A stretch of 10,442 nt of DNA. Source: Chamaesiphon sp031376885. Lineage in GTDB: Bacteria; Cyanobacteriota; Cyanobacteriia; Cyanobacteriales; Chamaesiphonaceae. Made by a program: the position numbers and the translations under genes. This document shows, piece after piece, positions 1 to 6,211 of the stretch. Positions within the stretch are counted from its first letter, which is position 1. Each line of letters begins with the position of its first letter. The DNA lies in contig JANMEL010000221.1 of assembly GCA_031376885.1 (NCBI GenBank), forward strand, positions 1 to 10,442. Direction: 5' to 3'. The notes under the pieces were generated by a model, which searched no databases, was not told the origin of the DNA, and saw only the letters and a program-made list of their open reading frames with translations.

Positions 1-20
1 ATTCATGAATTGCCCCTACC
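1..20. repeat. Right half of a probable palindromic repeat cut by the window edge
   Basis: The window opens with the perfect palindrome ATTCATGAAT (1-10), followed directly by TGCCCCTACC (11-20). This looks like the centre and right arm of a longer palindrome of the GGGGCA...TGCCCC kind that is scattered between cyanobacterial genes. The left arm would lie just outside the window. That the missing flank ends in GGTAGGGGCA is a prediction, not something seen here. Confidence 0.4.
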
Positions 21-133
21 GTGAATTTCGAGGATTTAACTGATTTTCCTGCAATCAAAGATTATAAGCTGGGGATTCTCGTCTGGATCGGGAAATTTAT
101 CATCCGCTCGTAGGATCGTCGGGCTGTCTCAAA

Positions 134-155
134 GCCTCTTCCTTTAGGAAGGGGT
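134..155 (-). terminator. Terminator-like hairpin after lysC
   Basis: CCTCTTCC (135-142) pairs with GGAAGGGG (147-154) around the loop TTTA, giving eight base pairs with one G-T wobble, and 134/155 can add another wobble. It begins four bases past the lysC stop codon. In the lysC transcript it is followed by only three T residues (AAA at 131-133 on the plus strand), so as an intrinsic terminator it is weak. A mobile palindromic element or an mRNA 3' end stabiliser are alternatives. Confidence 0.5.
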
Positions 156-158
156 TAG

Positions 159-1931
159 TTACCCCAAACCGAAAGATCGATGAATGGTTTTGACGGCTTC
201 GATGCCTTGGGATTGGGATACCACACAACTAACTTTAATCTCTGAGGTGGCGATCGCTTGAATATTAATTCCCGCCGCTGCCAAAGCATTGAACATTTGG
301 GTGGCTACTCCAGGTTTGCCAATCATTCCCACTCCCACAATACTAACTTTGGCGATCTGAGTATCTACTACCACTTCCCCACAGCCCAATTTGCTAGCAG
401 CAGCCTCTAGTAGGCGTTTGGCATCCCCTGCATCACCTACCGCTACAGTACAGGTGATATCTCGCATGGGCACCCCATTAGAGATGTAAGTACGTTGAGA
501 TTGGACGATCGTATCCACACTGATATTATGGGCTGCTAAGATCCCAAATAGCTCTGCTGCCATTCCAGGTCGATCGGGTACTTGACAGATTGCCAGTCTA
601 GCTCGATCGAGATCTAAAGCTACACCTCTGACTGGTGGGGTGGTTGATGCTGGTAGATCGAGATTTGGCGTAGAGATCGACACATCAAATTCCTGACATA
701 ATGCGGCGATCGACATGTCTCCATCTTCCTCGGCAATCACACAACTGACCTTAATTTCCGATGTAGAAATCATCTGAATATTCACCCCGACAGTCGCCAG
801 AGTGTGAAACATGCGGGCGGCTACTCCAGGTCTACCGATCGTCCCCGCTCCACAGACACTCACCTTGACCACATTCGACTCTACCAGCACTTGAGCATCG
901 CTGGGTTCCAAATTGTCATGGAGTACGGGCGAGATGGCTTCTGCGACCGCCTGGACGCGACTGGTAAGAGATTTGTTGACTGTAAAAGCAATGTCATTAG
1001 TATTGCCCTGATGGATTGATTGGATAATCAGATCTACATCAATATTTTCCTTGGCTACCGCACCAAATAACTTCCCCGCAATCCCCGCTCGATCGGGTAC
1101 GCGCAAAATTGCCACCTTCGCCTGGGCTGCCACAAATTCAACCGCATCCACAGGGCTAGCAATCTCCATCCCCTTGAGCGATCGCGGTTTGGGCACTGGG
1201 GAGACTACCCAAGTCCCTGGTTCATCTGTCCAGCTCGATCGTACCACCAAGGGCACACCATAATTGCGGGCAATTTCTACTGCACGAGGATGCAATACCT
1301 TTGCGCCCATGCTGGCAAGTTCGAGCATCTCATCAGCGGTAATTTCGGTCAGCAATTGGGCTTCAGGGACGATTCTGGGGTCGGTGGTGAGGATGCCTGG
1401 TACATCGGTATAAATTTCGCAAGCACTCGCTTTGAGAGCCGCAGCGAGGGCAACAGCGGAAGTATCCGAGCCACCTCTACCTAATGTGGTAATATCTCGA
1501 TCTTCTGTGTCGCTCGCGCCTTGAAAACCCGCTACGATCACTACTTTTCCCTCTTTGAGATGGCGTTGAACTCGATCGGGTTTCACCTCGACAATTCGAG
1601 CGCGGGTATGTTCTGTTTCGGTGAGGATCCCTGCTTGAGCACCTGTGAGGGAAATTGCGGGTTGCCCCAATTCCTGAATCGCCATACTCAATAATGCGAT
1701 CGTCACCTGCTCTCCTGTGGCTAGCAACATATCCATTTCTCGCCGAGAAGGATTGCTAGATAGCTCTTGGGCTAGTTTGACTAACCCGTCGGTGGTTTTT
1801 CCCATCGCCGAAACGACGACTACCAAATCGTTCCCTGCTTTCACCGTCTGCACGATTCGCTCTGCGACTGCTTGAATCCGCTCTGCGGAACCCACTGATG
1901 TTCCTCCATATTTCTGGACAATTAACCCCAT
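159..1931 (-). CDS. lysC: Aspartate kinase with four ACT domains
   Basis: Cytoplasmic enzyme that phosphorylates L-aspartate with ATP, the first committed step to lysine, threonine, methionine and isoleucine. The 590-residue protein has an amino-acid-kinase domain at about 2-245, with the N-terminal KYGGTSVGS motif (7-15), the GRGGSDTSA nucleotide/aspartate-binding segment (151-159) and YTDVPGI (174-180). Four ACT domains follow, at roughly 272-335, 354-425, 444-515 and 526-590. ACT1 and ACT3 share a VPDR-[AP]-G start, and ACT2 and ACT4 share TSEIKVSCV, so the array arose by duplicating a two-ACT unit. This form, near 600 residues, is typical of cyanobacteria. ACT domains usually give feedback inhibition by lysine and/or threonine; which applies here cannot be read from the sequence. 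The ATG start is supported by GGAGA (1938-1942), six bases upstream. The gene is transcribed divergently from the polysaccharide gene at 2665 and is more GC-rich than it. Confidence 0.96.
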   Translation of the reverse strand: MGLIVQKYGGTSVGSAERIQAVAERIVQTVKAGNDLVVVVSAMGKTTDGLVKLAQELSSNPSRREMDMLLATGEQVTIALLSMAIQELGQPAISLTGAQAGILTETEHTRARIVEVKPDRVQRHLKEGKVVIVAGFQGASDTEDRDITTLGRGGSDTSAVALAAALKASACEIYTDVPGILTTDPRIVPEAQLLTEITADEMLELASMGAKVLHPRAVEIARNYGVPLVVRSSWTDEPGTWVVSPVPKPRSLKGMEIASPVDAVEFVAAQAKVAILRVPDRAGIAGKLFGAVAKENIDVDLIIQSIHQGNTNDIAFTVNKSLTSRVQAVAEAISPVLHDNLEPSDAQVLVESNVVKVSVCGAGTIGRPGVAARMFHTLATVGVNIQMISTSEIKVSCVIAEEDGDMSIAALCQEFDVSISTPNLDLPASTTPPVRGVALDLDRARLAICQVPDRPGMAAELFGILAAHNISVDTIVQSQRTYISNGVPMRDITCTVAVGDAGDAKRLLEAAASKLGCGEVVVDTQIAKVSIVGVGMIGKPGVATQMFNALAAAGINIQAIATSEIKVSCVVSQSQGIEAVKTIHRSFGLG

Positions 1932-1950
1932 CGCTGTTCTCCGTCACCTT

Positions 1951-1956
1951 TATATA
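1951..1956 (-). promoter_or_regulatory. Possible -10 element for lysC
   Basis: On the minus strand a TATATA hexamer lies 19 bases before the lysC start codon, upstream of the GGAGA ribosome-binding site, which would give a very short leader. No good -35 hexamer is seen at the right distance. It is an AT-rich match only and could be chance. Confidence 0.25.
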
Positions 1957-2065
1957 GATCTAACTTACCAGACTAAAGGTCAGTGTGGCGAGGGATGGTG
2001 GGATAGAGAGACTTTTTAGCGATCGTCGATGGGTGGGTAAGTATATCACCCACATTCCGCACTAT

Positions 2066-2086
2066 CGCCAAAGGCGAGGCTACGCC
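2066..2086. repeat. Short cyanobacterial palindromic interspersed repeat
   Basis: CGCC AAA GGCG (2066-2076) is a small perfect hairpin. Its right arm, GGCG (2073-2076), can pair instead with CGCC at 2083-2086 across AGGCTA. The nested core GGCGAGGCTACGCC is a sequence I recognise as recurring many times between genes in several cyanobacterial genomes. Recognition is from memory; copy number in this genome cannot be seen in the window. Confidence 0.55.
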
Positions 2087-2159
2087 AACAAGAAAGTATT
2101 GTCCAAATCCAACAGTTTCCGCTCCAGAGACAACACAAATCGCCGCCTCTCTAGCTTCC

Positions 2160-2185
2160 CCCCTCACCCCTCACCCCTCACCCCT
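2160..2185. repeat. Heptanucleotide tandem repeat (CCCCTCA), STRR-like
   Basis: Three perfect direct copies of CCCCTCA (2160-2166, 2167-2173, 2174-2180) are followed by a partial copy, CCCCT (2181-2185). Short tandemly repeated repetitive (STRR) heptamers of this type are a known feature of cyanobacterial intergenic DNA. It is non-coding and likely length-variable. Confidence 0.8.
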
Positions 2186-2331
2186 AAACACTAGAATTTC
2201 CTTTGTGAATTCTGTGAAGTGCAGAATGTGGGATATCAGTTCCCAAAGCGATCGAAATTTCCTACAGGTGTACGCATTATTAAATCCTCGATCGGTTTAA
2301 TTTATACATAATTTGAATGATATGAGATGGA

Positions 2332-2351
2332 GATCTGCCGATCGACAGATC
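2332..2351. promoter_or_regulatory. 20-base palindrome, operator-like dyad
   Basis: GATCTG (2332-2337) and CAGATC (2346-2351) flank a central CGATCG (2339-2344). Only the pair 2338/2345 breaks the symmetry, so 18 of 20 positions are palindromic. It lies about 310 bases upstream of the SDR-GT gene. It could be a regulator binding site or simply a product of the CGATCG enrichment of this genome; no factor can be assigned. Confidence 0.3.
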
Positions 2352-2566
2352 CGCATCGCTCAGGAAATCGGTGTCCGATCGCAGACATCCTAGCTTTTGT
2401 TTGATATGCAGAGACAGTATTTCAGCATTTTGTAGCTTTACTGGTGCGATAATTTGCGGAGTTCGATCGCCTAGCACGACACTTATGATTGAACGTATTA
2501 AGCAGCACTTCTCTACTCCGTGTATTTACTAGTCTTTAGCTAGCCAAATAGGTAAGAGATATCCAT

Positions 2567-2621
2567 TGCCAACAAAAGGTGATTTGGCACAGTCTTGGCT
2601 CAATCCGAGGCCAAAATCACC
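2567..2621 (+). promoter_or_regulatory. Structured leader with competing hairpins before the SDR-GT gene
   Basis: TGCCAA (2567-2572) pairs with TTGGCA (2584-2589). The overlapping segment 2578-2588 (GGTGATTTGGC) pairs instead with 2610-2621 (GCCAAAATCACC), forming an 11-base-pair stem with one bulged base. A further TTGGC (2595-2599) can also pair with GCCAA (2610-2614). These pairings exclude each other, as in attenuators or RNA switches. The right arm ends 43 bases before the start codon. There is no T-run after the stem, so it is not a standard terminator. A DNA-level operator with repeated TTGGC/GCCAA half sites is the alternative. Confidence 0.4.
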
Positions 2622-2664
2622 ATACCCAAAAGTACAAATCCCCACGCTTTGAGAGTAAAACAAC

Positions 2665-5406
2665 ATGTTAGTCGCTAATAAATCGTTAACTAGAAATGAA
2701 ATCATTGCTGAAATTTGGGAAACTGTACCTGTCGGAGCACCGGAACCTACAGATCCTAAAACTCTGGCAAAACTAACCGAATTAACGAATTATCTGATCG
2801 ACTTAACAGGTAGAGAGGAATTGAAAGTTAATCCCTTTACGGAAGTTTGCGATCGCAATATTACTCTCTACAAATCACAAATTGCGACCATTCTCAAGGA
2901 TAAAGTAGTTCTAATTACTGGTGGTGCGGGATTTGTTGGTAGCCATCTGATCTCACATTTGAGTCAACTTGGAGTCAAGAAAATTGTCTCTGTAGATATG
3001 GAGTATGGTACTTCGATCGCCGAAGATGTTTCGATCGTTCATTATCAAACTGATATCCGTGACTATGAAGCATTACAACAAATATTTGCAGTAGAAGAAC
3101 CTAATGTCGTTTTTCATCTGGCAGCTCAAAGATTACCTGGATTAGCCGAAACCCAAGTTTACCAGACTATTAGTACTAATATCTTTGGTACCGACAACAT
3201 TATTAGATTGTGCGAAAAATATCAGATTGAAGCCTGTATTTTTTCTTCGACTGGCAAAGCTTCTAGATATTATACTCCCGATGTTTATGCTGGCTCCAAA
3301 AAAATTGCTGAGTGGTTGTTCAGCGATAAATTAGATACTAAAAAATCTTTGTATGGGATTGTTAGATTTACCCATGTAGTCGAAAATAGCCCAATTAGTG
3401 CGGAACTCGATCGACGCGTCGAACAAGGTGTTGTTAGTTTACACGCACCAGATCGATTTACCTATGCTCAAAATGTTACTGAGTCTGTATATTTACTGCT
3501 CAATGCTTTGACAATGTTGGAGCGTGGTAAAGCTAATTTATTTGCTGTCAAAAGTTTGGGTTGGCCGATTAATACACTGAATATTGCCCTACATAAAATT
3601 GTCGCCGCTGGGGGAAATATGCCTATTTATTTTAAAGGTGTACCCAAAGGTTATGAGTCACACATGTTCATGGGACATTTGGATCTAAGTGGTGAGAAAG
3701 GGATCATTCCCATGCTAAATGTGTTGGAAGTACAGACTAGTGAATTAACGCCTAGTCAAGATACGGTTGTTTCTACTATTCACCCATTTTCTTCTCAGCT
3801 ATTGGATGAGCATTTCGATCGCATCAAACGAGCTAGTCTAGGTTCGGATAGTGCTTTTAAAGCAGTTTTAAATAACGCTGTCAACCAAATTGCCACATCA
3901 ATATTTGCGCTAGCTAATCCATCCAAATCTTTAGATATCTTAGGCTGGGGCATAGATCCTCAACATTTAGCCAACGTCAATGTCGATGCAAATTACTATC
4001 ATCAATTTGCCGAACTAATATTAGCAGGACTTATGAAAGAACTACCTTTCATCAATGCTCTGGAAGTATCCCCTCAAGCAATAGTTGCACTTAAATATCT
4101 CAAAAATATCCCATCAACATCAAAATCAGCTACCTCTATCCTCACCAAGATTAGTGAACTTCAGCTCACCAAAACTATCGCCCATCTAAATATTTCGACA
4201 GTCACTAAATTTGAACGATCGACTGTCGAATCAGTAGTAGATATGAGTAATAAGCCAGTTTTGGTATATGTAATTACCAAGTCTGAATTGGGTGGTGCTC
4301 AAGGGCATGTACACGATCTGATTAGATCTTTGTATAAGGATTATCAGATTCATCTAATTGTTGGTAGTCTCGGTTGGTTGACAGATCGATGTGCAGAATT
4401 AGGCGTTTTGGTTCATCACTTACCTAAACTGACTAGAAATATTAATCCGATCGAAGATGTACTCGCTGTAAAAGAATTGGTAACGGCAATTATCAAAATC
4501 AATCCAGATATTATTCACGCTCATAGTGGTAAACCAGGCATCATCGCTCGACTAGCTGGAAAAATTTGTAATGTGCCAGTTCTCTTCACTGCTCATGGTT
4601 GGGGCTTCGATCCTAATGCTCCCAAATTGAGAAGAACAATTGCACTTGCCGCCGAAAAATTATTAGCACATCTTGCAATCAAAATTATTTGTGTCTCGGA
4701 AAGCGATCGTCAACTAGCTATCGATTTAGGTGTTGTCAAAGCGGGTCGAGTTGTCACGATTCATAATGGAATTAATCTCGATCTGAATACACCAGTTGCC
4801 AATCAAAAAAGTAAGTCTACTCAGTTGATTATGGTTGCTCGTTTTAATAAGCAGCAAAAAGATCAGAATACATTAATGAAAGCAATTAAAGAGGTCAATC
4901 GAGATATTAATGTCTTATTTGTTGGTAGCGGCCCTGATTGGGAAGAAGCCAAAACAATTGCCAAAGAATTAGATATTTTATCAAAAGTAACTTTTTTGGG
5001 CGATCGATTAGACGTTATCGATCTCTTGGCTAAATCACAAATTTTTGTCCTTAGTACACACTATGAAGGTTTACCAATTAGTATTCTTGAAGCAATGCGA
5101 GCTGGGTTGCCGATTATTGCTACTAATGTAAATGGTATCCCCGAACAAGTTCTCGATGGTAAAACTGGATTGTTAGTTGAGCGTCAGGATGTTCGTGGTT
5201 TAGCTACAGCAATTACTACTCTAGTCGATAATCCCAAACTTCGCCAAAAAATGGGCAAAGAAGGCATCGAACAACTCAAAAGAGAGTTTACAATTGAGGA
5301 AATGGTTGCATCTACAAAAGCTTTATATCAATCACTGATGCAGCCTGCTCATCGATCGAATCAGATTGATATTAATATACTTTCTGCGGATGCAGTTTCT
5401 TTCTAA
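2665..5406 (+). CDS. Fusion protein: NAD(P)-binding SDR/epimerase-dehydratase plus GT4 glycosyltransferase
   Basis: The 913-residue cytoplasmic protein has three parts. After an 80-residue N-terminal extension, a Rossmann-type extended SDR region runs to about 330. It shows GGAGFVG (86-92), HLAAQ after the fourth strand, SSTGK (194-198) and Y208-AGS-K212, resembling the polysaccharide-biosynthesis epimerase/dehydratase (CapD/FlaA1-like) group that modifies UDP-sugars. A region of about 200 residues with no recognised fold follows. From about 527 there is a complete GT4 glycosyltransferase with GGAQ (543-546), HAHSGKPG, FTAHGWGF, VARF and the E801-x7-E809 motif (EGLPISILE), a retaining GT-B enzyme using a nucleotide sugar. 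The frame is open throughout and the internal Met527 lacks a ribosome-binding site, so a true fusion is likely. The start at 2665 has only a weak GAGAG (2651-2655). It probably makes and/or transfers a modified sugar for the surface polysaccharide. Donor and product are unknown. Confidence 0.9.
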   Translation: MLVANKSLTRNEIIAEIWETVPVGAPEPTDPKTLAKLTELTNYLIDLTGREELKVNPFTEVCDRNITLYKSQIATILKDKVVLITGGAGFVGSHLISHLSQLGVKKIVSVDMEYGTSIAEDVSIVHYQTDIRDYEALQQIFAVEEPNVVFHLAAQRLPGLAETQVYQTISTNIFGTDNIIRLCEKYQIEACIFSSTGKASRYYTPDVYAGSKKIAEWLFSDKLDTKKSLYGIVRFTHVVENSPISAELDRRVEQGVVSLHAPDRFTYAQNVTESVYLLLNALTMLERGKANLFAVKSLGWPINTLNIALHKIVAAGGNMPIYFKGVPKGYESHMFMGHLDLSGEKGIIPMLNVLEVQTSELTPSQDTVVSTIHPFSSQLLDEHFDRIKRASLGSDSAFKAVLNNAVNQIATSIFALANPSKSLDILGWGIDPQHLANVNVDANYYHQFAELILAGLMKELPFINALEVSPQAIVALKYLKNIPSTSKSATSILTKISELQLTKTIAHLNISTVTKFERSTVESVVDMSNKPVLVYVITKSELGGAQGHVHDLIRSLYKDYQIHLIVGSLGWLTDRCAELGVLVHHLPKLTRNINPIEDVLAVKELVTAIIKINPDIIHAHSGKPGIIARLAGKICNVPVLFTAHGWGFDPNAPKLRRTIALAAEKLLAHLAIKIICVSESDRQLAIDLGVVKAGRVVTIHNGINLDLNTPVANQKSKSTQLIMVARFNKQQKDQNTLMKAIKEVNRDINVLFVGSGPDWEEAKTIAKELDILSKVTFLGDRLDVIDLLAKSQIFVLSTHYEGLPISILEAMRAGLPIIATNVNGIPEQVLDGKTGLLVERQDVRGLATAITTLVDNPKLRQKMGKEGIEQLKREFTIEEMVASTKALYQSLMQPAHRSNQIDINILSADAVSF

Positions 5407-5556
5407 TTCATAAATACTATTACTGCGATAACCTTTGCGATCCGCCCAGTTGTCTTGTGCCCGCCCTGAATCTACGCTAATTAATAATATTTTTATACTG
5501 GTGTAAGATGTGAGTATATGACAAGGGATTGGATCGGGGCTAGATTTGACAGTTTC
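5407..5556. other. Convergent intergenic region without a recognised terminator
   Basis: The plus-strand SDR-GT gene and the minus-strand Uma2 gene converge on these 150 bases. The middle is AT-rich (around 5480-5500), but I see no stable stem followed by a T-run on either strand, nor any repeat or small gene. Transcripts from both sides may overlap here. Confidence 0.5.
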
Positions 5557-6126
5557 TCAAAATTCAATACCACGGTAGATTTGTTCGATTGCAAAGGTTA
5601 GCTCGATACTTTCTAGTTCGACCATATCCCCAGCAACATAATTGGTTACTTCCCATTTACCACGTTCGTTCTTGCGAAATACTTCAATTTCGATTTCTTC
5701 AGCACTGACGAGGACATATTCAATTAAGTCGATCGAACGCTGATAAAGCTTGAATTTCTTGCCTCTATCGTAAGCTTCTGTACTGGGGGAGAGCACTTCG
5801 ACGATTAGAGCTGGATGGCTGATAAATTGAGTCGTTTGTCGATCTCGTTCATCACAAGTCGCACTTGCATCGGGGTAAACGTACTTTTCTGATGCCTGAA
5901 TCTTAATCTTGACATCTGAGTTGAGCGCGATACAGCGATCTGATTCTATGAGGCGATCGTCAATCAACGAAAAAATCCTACCACCGATCCGTCCGTGATT
6001 GACTGTGCCTCCACTCATGGCAAAGACTTCGCCATCGAAGTACTCGTGCTTGATTTCCTGCTGCTCCTCCCAAGCAAAGTACTCTTCAGGGGTCAGTAGG
6101 GGCAAATGCGCTTGTGCTGCAACCAT
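5557..6126 (-). CDS. Uma2 family (DUF820) putative restriction-endonuclease-fold protein
   Basis: A 189-residue protein of the Uma2 group, which has a PD-(D/E)xK nuclease-like fold and is present in dozens of copies in many cyanobacteria. Visible landmarks are the N-terminal LTPEEYFAWE (11-20), the HEYFDGEVFAMSGG segment (27-40) with the first acidic residue, YPDAS (84-88) with the catalytic-type Asp86, and IVEVLSPST (108-116) giving E110-x-L112, followed by DRGKKFKLY (120-128). Length and motifs are those of an intact member. The true function of the family is not settled; roles in DNA cleavage, mobile DNA or defence are suggested but unproven. The ATG has a good ribosome-binding site, GAGG (6132-6135), five bases upstream. 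The gene stands alone: a terminator separates it from the polysaccharide operon on the same strand, and a minus-strand GATAAT in the gap could be its -10. I regard it as a passenger in the locus. Confidence 0.88.
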   Translation of the reverse strand: MVAAQAHLPLLTPEEYFAWEEQQEIKHEYFDGEVFAMSGGTVNHGRIGGRIFSLIDDRLIESDRCIALNSDVKIKIQASEKYVYPDASATCDERDRQTTQFISHPALIVEVLSPSTEAYDRGKKFKLYQRSIDLIEYVLVSAEEIEIEVFRKNERGKWEVTNYVAGDMVELESIELTFAIEQIYRGIEF

Positions 6127-6178
6127 ATAAACCTCAATTGCTAGGAGATTATCACGATCGTATCACAATGAATGCATG

Positions 6179-6211
6179 AAAAACGATGTTTCAATTAGTT
6201 AAAACATCATT
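6179..6211 (-). terminator. Intrinsic terminator of the polysaccharide operon
   Basis: In the minus-strand transcript, AATGATGTTT (6211-6202) pairs with AAACATCGTT (6191-6182), giving ten base pairs with one T-G wobble around a ten-base loop. The stem runs into a run of T residues (plus-strand A-run 6179-6183). The hairpin includes the last codons and the stop of the GT4 gene. The stem is poor in GC, so termination may be partial, leaving some readthrough into the Uma2 gene. Confidence 0.6.

Larger units (their letters stand above)
1946..2664. other. Long intergenic region, repeat-rich, no convincing gene
   Basis: About 720 bases separate the divergent lysC and SDR-GT genes. Apart from the repeats listed separately, the region holds two simple inverted repeats: GTGGGT/ACCCAC (2033-2038 with 2048-2053) and AGAATT/AATTCT (2193-2198 with 2208-2213). 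A weak plus-strand promoter-like pair, TTGAAC (2489-2494) and TCTACT (2512-2517), has 17-base spacing and four of six consensus matches in each box. It could serve the gene at 2665, but such matches are frequent by chance. Open stretches of 60-70 codons here run through the repeats or have no recognisable protein features, so I do not call them genes. No RNA gene or riboswitch was recognised. Confidence 0.6.

Noticed and set aside
804..1484. Plus-strand open frames inside lysC
   Set aside because: They are antisense shadows of the aspartate kinase coding frame, with no independent support.
1985..2194. Open frame of 69 codons on the plus strand
   Set aside because: It runs straight through the GGCGAGGCTACGCC repeat and the CCCCTCA array, has no ribosome-binding site, and its Pro/Arg-rich translation has no protein family features.
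2280..2477. Open frame of 65 codons on the minus strand
   Set aside because: The composition is not impossible for a protein, but no ribosome-binding site, domain or neighbour relation supports it, and it spans the 20-base palindrome.
4243..5406. Separate GT4 gene starting at the internal ATG of the fusion protein
   Set aside because: There is no ribosome-binding site before 4243, no stop codon or frameshift separates the two parts, and the frame is open from 2665. An additional internal start cannot be fully excluded.
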